Positions 55,924-64,000 of a stretch of 64,000 nt of DNA are shown here, in pieces; position 1 is the first letter of the stretch, and every line of letters begins with the position of its first letter. A program made the translations under genes and the position numbers. The notes beneath the pieces were generated by a model. The model had not been told where the DNA came from. It searched no databases and saw nothing but the letters and a program-made list of their open reading frames with translations. This stretch comes from Diphasiastrum complanatum (taxonomy: Eukaryota; Streptophyta; Lycopodiopsida; Lycopodiales; Lycopodiaceae), in contig CM055102.1 in assembly GCA_029204225.1 (NCBI GenBank), positions 51,490,039 through 51,554,038 on the forward strand, given 5' to 3'.

Positions 55924-56776
55924 ATGTAAATCTCCTCCTCAAGGTAACCATTGAAAAATGCATTAGAAACATCAAGCTGGAACATAATCCAATTGTGAAA
56001 ACATGCAAGAGATATAAGTATTCGGATTGTTACCATCTTTGCAACTGGTGCAGAGGTGTCTTCATAGTCAAGACCCTTGATTTGTGAGTAGCCTTTGGCA
56101 CAAAGTCTTGCTTTATACTTATTGATAGATCCATTATGATTATACTTGATTCTGAAAACCCACTTACATCCAATCACATGCATGTTGTTTGGTGGCTCCA
56201 CAAGCTCCCATTGTTGTTTGACATCAAGGCTTCAAACTCTTGGGTCATTGCTTCAACCCACATCTTGGATTGAAGAGTTTCTTGGACATCTTTAGGCTTT
56301 TCATATGATATGAAGAGAGCATGATAGGAGATTTCACCTTCCACTTGCCCTCCTCCTTCATCATATGTGAGCCTCCTTGGCTCAGATCAATTGATCTCTC
56401 TTAACATTTCATTGGTTACATTCATTTTTATGAAATGAAGGGCAATTCTGGTTCTTTTGTGAAATGTTGCAACTTCATTAGGTGCAGCAGGTTCTTCTTC
56501 AGCTCCACTCACAATATCCATTACATCTTGTAGAATCAATAATGATTCCATTTTGATCTTCCACATTGCATAATTGGAAGATGTTAATCTCTCACTGTGC
56601 TCCAAAAAATGTGAACCAGATGAAGACATCTTCTCTATAGAAATTCTAGTAATGATAAAAAATGGAGTTGAAAGGATGTTGCTTACTATCTCAATATAGG
56701 ATCTAACACTGATGTTGATCCAACCTATGAAATCTAGCAACAGATGTGAGAACAAATTCTCAACACAGTAAATCAA
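55924..56776 (-). pseudogene. outer element: Gag start joined to RT N-terminal part
   Basis: Minus strand. The frame 56776-56387 includes (after an extension) MSSSGSHFLEHSERLTSSNYAMWKIKMESLLILQDVMDIV and HFIKMNVTNEMLREI, the N-terminus of a copia Gag. Near 56390 it jumps, through a stop, to EPRRLTYDEGGGQVEGEISYHALF and MWVEAMTQEFEAL, which belong to the integrase-RT linker. RT then starts in the open frame from 56201: VIGCKWVFRIKYNHNGSINKYKARLCAKGYSQIKGLDYEDT, APVAKMVTIRILISLA and QLDVSNAFFNGYLEEEIYME, where the nested element interrupts it. Zinc knuckle, protease and integrase have been removed by one large deletion. The likely Gag start is the internal Met of MSSSGSHF near 56629, not the first Met of the frame. 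Confidence 0.88.
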
Positions 56777-57384
56777 TCTATCTTGAATTTGGATCTTGCT
56801 TCAGTTACAAAAAAGAAGCACATGCAAGTAAGAAGTCTATCTCTCCCACGAGTTTCAAAGAACTGAAAAAACTTTCTAGGAACTTACTTTCAACTCAAAC
56901 ATAGTAATTTGTGTGAAAGAAAAGACTAAGACCTCAGAACACTTACTTCTATCCAATTCTACTTGATTTACAGTGAAAATTGATGAAAATGGTGAAAAGA
57001 ACTGATGTGTGCTCACTAGTACTTTGGCATATCCCACGAGTTGAGTACTCTTTCAAACTCTCTGATTGACTAAAACTCTTCCAAAAACAAATCTAGAAAC
57101 ACGAGCAACACATTCTACTCTTCAATACCTATCCAACAAGCTATAGAACATCAAATTTGGATCAAATCTAGAGAAGTAGCACTCAATTAATGAGGGCTGA
57201 TTTCACACGTGTGAGCTCTCTGTCCGTACAGGGCTCTGCTGGAGCAGATTAGGCTCATTTTGATCCACTTATGGTCCACAGATAGCTTGTCTCTCAGCAA
57301 GTTTGAATCCCTCTCCCAAATCTGAGTTCCTGCAAGCAAAAGCACTAAAGATCTGATGTATACACCCTCATTTCTTCAAAGCAT
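56777..57384 (-). other. leader of the outer element
   Basis: Sequence between PBS and Gag on the minus strand with no recognisable coding content. Confidence 0.65.
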
Positions 57385-57399
57385 GAAGCTCTAATACCA
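57385..57399 (-). promoter_or_regulatory. primer binding site of outer element
   Basis: Minus strand TGGTATTAGAGCTTC next to the 5' LTR edge at 57400. It differs by one base (T for C) from the usual PBS, which could be a CpG-independent C-to-T change. Confidence 0.85.
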
Positions 57400-58129
57400 T
57401 GTGAAGTTTCTAGCACGTGTGAACTTCACCACACACCCTACAGGATCTTACTGAGGTGTTGTGATTGCACAAGATTGATTAGAGAACAATATACTTGAAA
57501 AATCTATGACAAGAGCACAAAGACATACATCTGATGAAAAAATCTAACTTCTCACTATGAGAATTGAATTGCAGAAATAATTGTAAGTGCTCAATATAAG
57601 AAAAACAGTCTGTTCTCGGGTAGAGAGAGAAAATCAATGATGGAAAACTCGGGTAGAGAGAGAATGAGTCCAAAACACCAAAATCTCATTATTCACAATA
57701 TGGCAAAACATGCCAAGCTTTCCCTACATGAGAGAGACTCGAATTCCTACAGTGGAGTTGCATGGAAAGTCCACTTAACTGAACTAATTCACCTACCAAA
57801 GATCCACATGTGTAACTGCATGCATGGATGTTGCATGTACTACATGTCAACTCATAAAATTGCCTAGACATGTGTAGATCACAAAAACCACTTTGCATGT
57901 TGCATGCACTGATTGCATGTGGCTTGCATGCATACAGTATGACATTGCATGCTATCTAAACTTCTGCATGTCATCAAAATTGAATCTACCTAACTCAAAT
58001 CCAACCTATACTAGAAGGTTATGTGCTCAATTCACATACCTTTTATGTACATCATGAAATATAGTGAAAATAACCTTGGACATGGCCCCAAACTTGAGAT
58101 ATGAAGATAATATTTTTATAATCTTCACA
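57400..58129 (-). repeat. 5' LTR of outer element (730 bp)
   Basis: Direct repeat of 47906-48599 with 36 extra bases near 57450-57490. TSD TTTGG lies at 58130-58134. Confidence 0.93.
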
Positions 58130-58134
58130 TTTGG

Positions 58135-58555
58135 GACTTTTCATTATGGTCTTATTGGATGATTCGTAACTTTTTTATTATTATTATGTGGTGGCATTAT
58201 GGATATCAAATTGAAAGGTTCATCTAGGGTAGTAAATTTACTTGGCTTGCAAAGTTACAAAAACAATTTTTTGGGCAGTTAACTAACCAATGTCCATAGA
58301 GGAAAGTTCTTGTTTTCATTGATACAAGATGGGAAAACTCATCGGAGTAGAAAGAAATGCATGTAGAAAGTAAAGGCCATAAGGTGAATTGAGATATTGT
58401 ACAACAATTATAACAAAGTAAAAATCTCACAAAGTAGTTGTTGAAAGCCTACCGCTTGATGCGAGTCACTAGCTTAAGATAGTTGCAAATCTCTTAAAGG
58501 TTTCTGGACCCATCAAGCAATTTAGAATGTCCATTGGAAACCACATCAATTTCAA

Positions 58556-58558
<3 letters not shown>
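58135..58558. other. no recognisable gene
   Basis: AT-rich flank of the outer copia element, with no domain or RNA gene seen. Confidence 0.5.

Positions 58559-58633
<75 letters not shown>
58559..58633. repeat. (CT)n microsatellite, 75 nt
   Basis: About 37 uninterrupted CT units. It may be assembly-sensitive and variable in length. Confidence 0.97.
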
Positions 58634-58635
<2 letters not shown>

Positions 58636-58844
58636 ATCAGACTATTTTTTATGGGGCTGGTTTGAGCCTCATAAAAAGATTTTTTTTTCCCTCAATGATT
58701 TAGCTCCCGAGTCGATGACAACATGCCTTCCAGATCATGGATGTAGTGAATCACGATCTGCTCCATCCATCCTGAATGTGTGGAAAAGATATACTACCCA
58801 GTCTCAATCCTACATAAGTAAATGAGTTTTTCAGGTCCCTATAC

Positions 58845-59025
58845 ACTGGCCAAAGCTCTTCAAATAGGTTAAGATGATCAACTTTTGGCTTCTTCTTATA
58901 CAATAATTCAAATGGTGTTTTTCCTCCAATAGCAAGACTAGGCAATCTATTATACAAGTAATTGGCACAAGTGAGAACCTCACACCAAAATGACTTTGGA
59001 AGATGTGCATCCAACCTTACGTGAC
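58845..59025 (-). pseudogene. Ty1/copia integrase C-terminal scrap
   Basis: About 55 codons on the minus strand reading LDAHLPKSFWCEVLTCANYLYNRLPS, IGGKTPFELLYKKKPKVDHL, which corresponds to the region after the integrase catalytic Glu in copia elements. The match ends at KVDHLN. The rest of the open frame (to 58751) is unrelated. No other domains are attached. It is an isolated fragment between the CT repeat and the plus-strand copia relic that follows. Confidence 0.7.
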
Positions 59026-59485
59026 TATGACATCTACACCTCGTCTACCAATTCTACCTTTGATTGAAAACACAAAATGTAAATATTGTGTTGCCTGTGG
59101 TGTGGTGAAAGCTTGGACTTGTTTTGATCACTTACCATTTCTGGAGAGCAGCTTATCTTTGAGGAAGGTGCACTTTTTGTAGGGGCATCTAATCTTTGTG
59201 CTATCTGCATGGTTGGAGTACTGTTGGCAAGGGGAGTACAGTGAGCTAAAAAGTATCTAATTTGGCAAAAAAAAAATTGAGTCTTTTTGGATAGCCAAGA
59301 CTGTAGGAGGGTGCTTTCTACAGTGGGGACTTCAGTGAAAGTTCTGAGTGGATCTTGGACAAGGGCTAGGATAGCCATATATGGGGATAGTTTCAAATCC
59401 AGAAGTTGAGGGTTATTGAGCAGGTGGCATACCCTAGTTGGGTGAAAACCCCAGTTTATCTTTTGTGTTTCATTTCTATCTAGCT

Positions 59486-60876
59486 ATGTCTAGTCTTGCA
59501 GAGAGCATGCTGAGTGAAGCCAGCTGGCTTGATGGCACTAACTTTAGCATTTGGAAATTCAAGATCAATAACATTCTTGAAGACAAAGAATGTTGGAAGC
59601 TTGCGACAGGTGAGGAGCCTGTTCCAACATCTGAACTTGAACTCAAGGACTATATCAAGAGAGGGGAAAAGACACACATGATCATCAACATGTCAGTGAG
59701 GGATAATGTGATTCCTCTAATCAGGTCAGCCAAAGGGCCTGTGGATGCATGGCACATTCTTTGTGCATTGTATGAGACAACAAGTACAACTAGATTTCTC
59801 TACTTGAAGAACAAGTTGTATACTCTCAGAATGGAGACGGGAGATAGTTACTGATCATCTTACTAAGATTCAAGTTCTTAGATATCAGCTTTCTGTGCTT
59901 GGAGAGTCTATTGCTGACAAAGACTTGGTGCCAATAGTTCTGAATAGCTTGTCATATGCTTATCAGAACTTTGTGATGATGATATATGTGAAGGAAAAGA
60001 TCCCTACCTATGAAGAGGTCTATGGTCTCTTGTTACAGGAGGAGATGAGGAGAGTTAATCTCTCCAAGAGGGAAAAATTCCAGGAGCATGCCTTTGTTTC
60101 TAAGAAAAAGCAAAATCCAGCCAAGGATAAGAAGAAAGGTAAAGGCAAGAACAAAGGAGCACCACAAACACTTGAGCAAGGAATGGAGAACTTGCAGATG
60201 TCAGAAGCACAATCCTCCTCGAGTACTTCTTCCACACCTCGAAGGAAGGGGAATTGCAATTACTGTGGTAAATATGGACACTTTGCTTTTGAGTGCAGGA
60301 AGAAGCTTGTAGAGCAAAAGAAGGGCACAAAGAAGCAAGGAGGAAATGTTGTTAAGAGTGTTGCAAGAGAGGAGCAGAGTGACATAAGGCAAGCTGAGTT
60401 ATTTTCTGTTGCATTGGCCTCACACGCTACAACAGGTGGTTGGTACATTGACTCAGGTGCTTCAAAGCACATGACGCTTCATAGGGATTGGTTTGATACC
60501 TTTGTGGGGATTTGTGATGGACAAGAGGTGTGCCTAGGTGACAACTCAACACATAAGGTCAACGGAAAGGGCACAGTACCTGTAAAGCTTCCATCATGAG
60601 AAGTCAAAGTCATTAATACTGTCTTATATGTACCGGGACTTGCTAAAAATCTTCTTTCAGTAGGAGCTATCACTCAACAAAATATGAAACTAGAATTTGA
60701 TGCTACTTCTTGTCTTGTGTTGGACTTGAGTGATAATATGAAGGTTGTGGCCAAAAGATTGCAGGAAGATAATCTATACAGGTTGTACACTTCTATCCCT
60801 AGTCAGCATGCTTATACAGCAAAAGGAAGTAATGTGGATAGGTTGTGGCATGAGAGGTATGGACATCTTGGCTACC
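59486..60876 (+). pseudogene. Ty1/copia Gag-protease relic, cut by gypsy
   Basis: Starts at the internal Met near 59486 (MSSLAESMLSEASWLDGTNFSIWKFKINNIL) and reads Gag to RMETGDS, where a frame change near 59850 occurs. It continues DHLTKIQVLRYQLSVLGESIADKD, VLNSLSYAYQNFVMMIYVKEKIPTYEEVYGLLLQEE, a Lys-rich linker, zinc knuckle CNYCGKYGHFAFEC, and protease GGWYIDSGASKHMTLHRDWF (catalytic DSGA intact). Then NGKGTVPVKLPS ends in a TGA near 60597, followed by LYVPGLAKNLLSVGAI, LYTSIPSQHAY and RLWHERYGHLGYL (the start of GAG_pre-integrase). There the sequence stops at the gypsy LTR edge (60877). Apart from one frameshift and one stop the visible part is well kept. The rest of Pol is displaced beyond the window or lost. 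Confidence 0.88.
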
Positions 60877-61794
60877 TGTTGTAAAGTTGACTCCGGTGCA
60901 CCCAACGTGCCCTGTAAGACTCAAAGGGGTGACACTCTCTAAGGTCCCAGAGCAAGTTAGAACATCAAGGACTGAGCCTTCGACCTGTGGTGAGCCAGTC
61001 AAGTAGTCACAAGTCATGAGCTAGCTCTGGAGCTCGAGTCATGGCCTAGTCAGGAAGCAAGTTGATTCTGCTGTCAGGACGGCTCCCGGGACCCATGTCC
61101 GGGAGCCAGACTGATTCTGCCAGGCTTGCCAGGCTTAATCAGCAAAATAAAAACTAAGTCCTAAAAAGCGTGCTTTACCAGAAAGCACTATATTTCAGGA
61201 CAGAGGGGGTGCGCCGAATCACAGCAGAACTATAGGGGAAGTCCGGCAGACAGAAACTTGGGCAGTTCAACCAGCGCCAGGAATCCAGTTGCCAGGTCTC
61301 AGCTCCCTCTACCAACACAAGCCAGGCACAATGCCCAGCACGTGTTGGTGGCCCCGAGACCGGTCAGTCTATGTATGAATGTAACATCTTCCAGATCTAA
61401 TAAAGTTGATCCTTGGGGATGATTACCATTTCAGTTTCGCCTCCGGGACTGGTCCAAGTGGAAGGACCCTTACTACAACCTTTTTGCGTCGCCGGCGCCT
61501 AGGGGTCCACGTCACCGACGTGTGGCTTGCCGCTATGCCAATTGGTCAGTTTGGCGACCACTATGCCTTGGGTTTCATGTGTGGCTTGTCTTTGCCTTTG
61601 GTTACCTTTTGGGGACGGATTCTGAATTGGCTTTCGGGTTGGTTGAGATTCCAGTTTTCTTAAGTCTGAATGGTTAAGCTTGTTACGTTTCTGAGTTGGC
61701 TTTTACATAAGTGCATGATGGATGAATGTTAGACTTAAGCGCGTGTTGGGGAAACTGCTCAAGTCCCAGCACCCTTTGAGACGCCGGCGCAACA
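60877..61794 (+). repeat. gypsy 5' LTR (about 918 bp)
   Basis: Begins TGTTGTAAAG and ends GCGCAACA. It includes CCGGGAGCC-type GC-rich segments, an ACTATAGGGGA step, and an AATAAA-like TCTAATAAAGTT near 61397. A relative lies at 11999-12792. Confidence 0.7.
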
Positions 61795-61796
61795 TG

Positions 61797-61809
61797 TGGT
61801 ATCAGAGCC
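61797..61809 (+). promoter_or_regulatory. primer binding site
   Basis: TGGTATCAGAGCC, two bases after the LTR edge: a tRNA-Met-type PBS. Confidence 0.88.
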
Positions 61810-62631
61810 GACTAGCCGGTCAGCTACGCAAGTCTCATAGGGATGGCCACGTCTTGGGATTTGTCAGGTCAACCGTTGTGCAGGGTGCTGCCCACAGTGT
61901 AAGCACATATGCGTCCACGGTCGGGGTGGTCGGCAGAACGGGGGACTTGATGAGGCAAGGTGTTGCCCTTGAGGTGTAAGCACGGTCAGTTCCCGCGCTT
62001 CGGGCATGGCGCCGTCTGCACATAGGACAGATGAGGCAATGTGTTGCCATTAGGTTGGTGAAAGCACGGTCTGTGCCTTGTGGGGTGCGGGGTGACATAT
62101 TCGAACTATACGGGTTATTTATTGATACAGAGATGCTGCTCGAATTCGGGTGTAAAGCACGGGTGGTTGGTTAGCTACCGGTGCGGGATAGCTGCCGATC
62201 GTTTAGCTATGAGGGCTATCGACCAAAAAGTGGTGGGACGTGACTGAGGCAATGTGCTGTTTAATGGTGAAAGCACGAATGGTTGGATGGATGTTTCCCC
62301 GTGGGCTAATTCTGTGATAGATTTGTGTGGGCGCGGCTAGGCAAAGGTCCTACGTCCGGTCTCAAGGGGGATTGTGGCTTGAGAGGGATCCTCTGTGTTT
62401 GCTTTGGTTGGTATGTTCCGTTTGTTGTGTGCTTGCTTGGACACAAATGACCTGGTTCCTACTTGGCTCTCAGGTGATGTGAGCGTGCTAGTTTGAGGAG
62501 GGGATATTTTCATTGAAGCTGATTTAATAAAGAAGAAAAGAGAGCTGTGGGGCCTAGCTGACAGAAGGGAGAGTTTTAAAAAATAAAAAGGATTGAGGCG
62601 ATAATCTGTTGGAAGTACACCTCTTACTATA
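61810..62631 (+). other. gypsy leader
   Basis: About 820 bp with several GTGAAAGCAC / TGTAAGCACGG phrases repeated at intervals (near 61900, 61975, 62050, 62145 and 62265), each preceded by a GAGGCAA-GTG-TG phrase or similar. No coding homology. The repeats may be a diverged tandem array within the leader. Confidence 0.55.
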
Positions 62632-63965
62632 ATGGACGACCACCTTGATGAGTTACGAGCATTGACGGACGGAGAGGAGCAGGTTCGAGAATACGGCTCC
62701 CGCATGCATCGAGATGGCACCAGGTCCAAGTCAAAAAAGAAAGAGCGTATGCACTCCACAGTGGCGCCTCTCCAAGAAGAGATGGGTGGCCCTTCTAAAC
62801 CTACACCAAGAGACGAACCCATGCCAGAGGCACAACAAGACCTCTTTGAAGTGAAGATGCGGCAATACTTATCAAGTGCAATGACGGCTATGCTTAGCGA
62901 GGTGAAGAAGGACAGAGAAATAGAAAGGAAAGAATGGCAAACATCCCTGTGAGCCATGAACCTTACTCAATTCGACCTTGCTAGAGAAATGAGAGACGGG
63001 CTAACACAGCTTGAAGCCAGGTTTGAAGAGTTGGAGGCAACTAGAGGGAATGCAGCGGTGCCTCCTCCATAGATACCAAGAGAACCACGAGCGCGAAACA
63101 CAGAAAGCCCAAAGAAGACTGCCAAAATAAAAGCACCATCTACTTTCAAAGGAGAGCATGACATTCGAATTGTGGAAGATTGGTTGTTTCACATGGACCA
63201 TTACTTTCGTCTGATGAACACTCCTGAAGAAGAAAGAACGGACTTGGCATTAGCATATTTTGAGGGCTACACTACAAATTGGTACCGGATGGCAGGAATG
63301 CATTTCCAGACATGGGATGCATTCAAAACCGCGTTACTAGAGGAGTTCATACCGAAGGATTCACACATGAGATTGAGGACAGAATTATCAGGGCTCAGCA
63401 GAAAGGTTCATTGCGAGAGTACCTCAATTAATTCAGACAGAGTGCATGGGTTATTGAAGATATGTCCGAGGCGGACAAAACTCATTACCTCTTGTCTGGA
63501 ATGCAGTCTTGGACCTGACGTGCAATAGACAGCTACATGCCCCATGATTTCAATTCAACTATTCGGGCGGCTGAAATGGTTTGTGATTATGAGAGCACAT
63601 TGGCACCAACTGCTCCCTCAACCTCAACAAGAGTATTTAGTGGATCCAGACCGAGTCCGAGCTTCTTTTCAAGGGGGGACTCAGTTTCAAATGGCAACCA
63701 AGCCTCGAGTAGCATGAACAAATTCCCAGCAAAAACAGGGTTTGGCAACCAAGGCAACAATGGAGGGAACACGTTCCAGAGAAGAAACAATGCTGGACCT
63801 TCAACTAGTCACAACAACAGCTCACCAACAGTGGGCAGTTCCATGCATTGCTTCAACTGCCATCAGCAAGGTCATTCTTGGAGGTCATGCCCCAAACCAT
63901 TGAACAAGCAAATCATGGCTGCCATTAAAGGATTTGATAGGATGGAGAGAGAGACATTCGATTAA
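62632..63965 (+). pseudogene. Ty3/gypsy Gag
   Basis: Starts MDDHLDELRALTDGEEQVREYG. The N-terminal part is charged and likely coiled-coil (VKMRQYLSSAMTAMLSEVKKDREIE). The same frame continues through a TGA near 62950 and a TAG near 63070 into the Gag core from about 63130: APSTFKGEHDIRIVEDWLFHMDHYFRLM, DLALAYFEGYTTNWYRMAG, and WDAFKTALLEEFIPKD. After a frame change near 63395 the LREYLNQFRQ..VIEDMSEADK segment is read, then from 63537 MPHDFNSTIRAAEMVCDYE, a Ser/Asn-rich linker and the zinc knuckle CFNCHQQGHSWRSC (63848-63889). It ends at a TAA at 63963. Gag forms the particle shell and packages RNA. Two stops and at least one frameshift make this copy inactive, and protease and later domains lie outside the window. 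Confidence 0.85.
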
Positions 63966-64000
63966 GAAGATGGTGAACAGGATGACGAAGAAGACCCAGA

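Larger units (their letters stand above)
47906..58129 (-). mobile_element. outer Ty1/copia element, host of a nested insertion
   Basis: Minus-strand element with 5' LTR 58129-57400 (730 bp), PBS, short gag, RT, RNase H, PPT and 3' LTR 48599-47906 (694 bp). LTR ends are TGTGAAG and CTTCACA. TTTGG is duplicated at 47901-47905 and 58130-58134. The 36-bp length difference is a single gap near 47947. Leaving out the inserted element (49761-55918 plus one 5-bp duplicate) it is 4061 bp, and it lacks the rest of Gag, protease and integrase. Confidence 0.95.
60877..64000 (+). mobile_element. Ty3/gypsy element, 5' part, runs off window
   Basis: 5' LTR 60877-61794 with TGTTG..CAACA ends, PBS from 61797, a leader, and a broken gag to 63965. 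The left edge lies within a copia reading frame (WHERYGHLGYL), which dates it later than that copia element. The 3' half, TSD and Pol are outside the window. Confidence 0.8.

Noticed and set aside
48038-57867. Paired small frames near 48.0-48.4 kb and 57.6-57.9 kb
   Set aside because: They are the two LTR copies of the outer nested element, not genes.

Overview
The window reads as plant nuclear DNA, most probably from a seed plant with a large, repeat-rich genome. A gymnosperm is likely, but the sequence cannot settle this. The grounds are a plant dirigent-protein gene, a TTTAGGG-type telomeric tract, primer binding sites matching initiator tRNA-Met (TGGTATCAGAGC), and wall-to-wall Ty1/copia and Ty3/gypsy retrotransposons plus one LINE in all stages of decay. 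I see no bacterial-style operon, CRISPR array, or convincing tRNA or rRNA gene.

Layout. 0-8 kb: a copia RNase H scrap, a decayed transposase-like coding relic on the minus strand (1.3-3.6 kb), a Ty3/gypsy RNase H relic (4.9-5.5 kb) and an LTR with PBS (5.75-6.53 kb). 8-14 kb: three decayed copia fragments and a degenerate gypsy LTR. 14-17 kb: mostly featureless. 17.2-19.3 kb: a complete but gutted minus-strand copia element with paired LTRs and a target-site duplication (TSD). 19.8-23.6 kb: an LTR-like block, a copia scrap and a 449-bp-period duplication. 23.7-24.3 kb: the only recognisable host gene, an intact single-exon dirigent protein, followed by four diverged ~90-bp tandem repeats. 25.7-28.5 kb: the 5' half of a minus-strand copia element whose coding region is interrupted by seven perfect telomeric units. 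28.8-34.1 kb: a gypsy leader and gag, then two minus-strand copia relics. 34.9-39.7 kb: a plus-strand copia element with full LTRs, TSD and unusual LTR ends. 39.7-42.3 kb: unassigned DNA with an AT microsatellite and three GC-rich hairpins. 42.3-47.3 kb: the 3' half of a copia element with its LTR, then a LINE relic. 47.9-58.1 kb: a nested pair, in which a young, apparently intact copia element (49.76-55.92 kb, 1322-residue Gag-Pol) lies inside the reverse transcriptase of an older, internally deleted copia element. 58.1-64 kb: a long CT microsatellite, a copia gag-protease region, and a gypsy element that interrupts it and runs off the window.

The genes do not form a pathway. The dirigent protein would act in the cell wall or apoplast in phenoxy-radical coupling. 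The rest is retrotransposon machinery (Gag, protease, integrase, reverse transcriptase, RNase H), and only the 1322-residue copy looks able to work. The most notable signals are the recent nested insertion, the telomeric tract inside a retrotransposon reading frame, the repeated pattern of internal deletions, the GC hairpin triplet, and the repeat array behind the dirigent gene.
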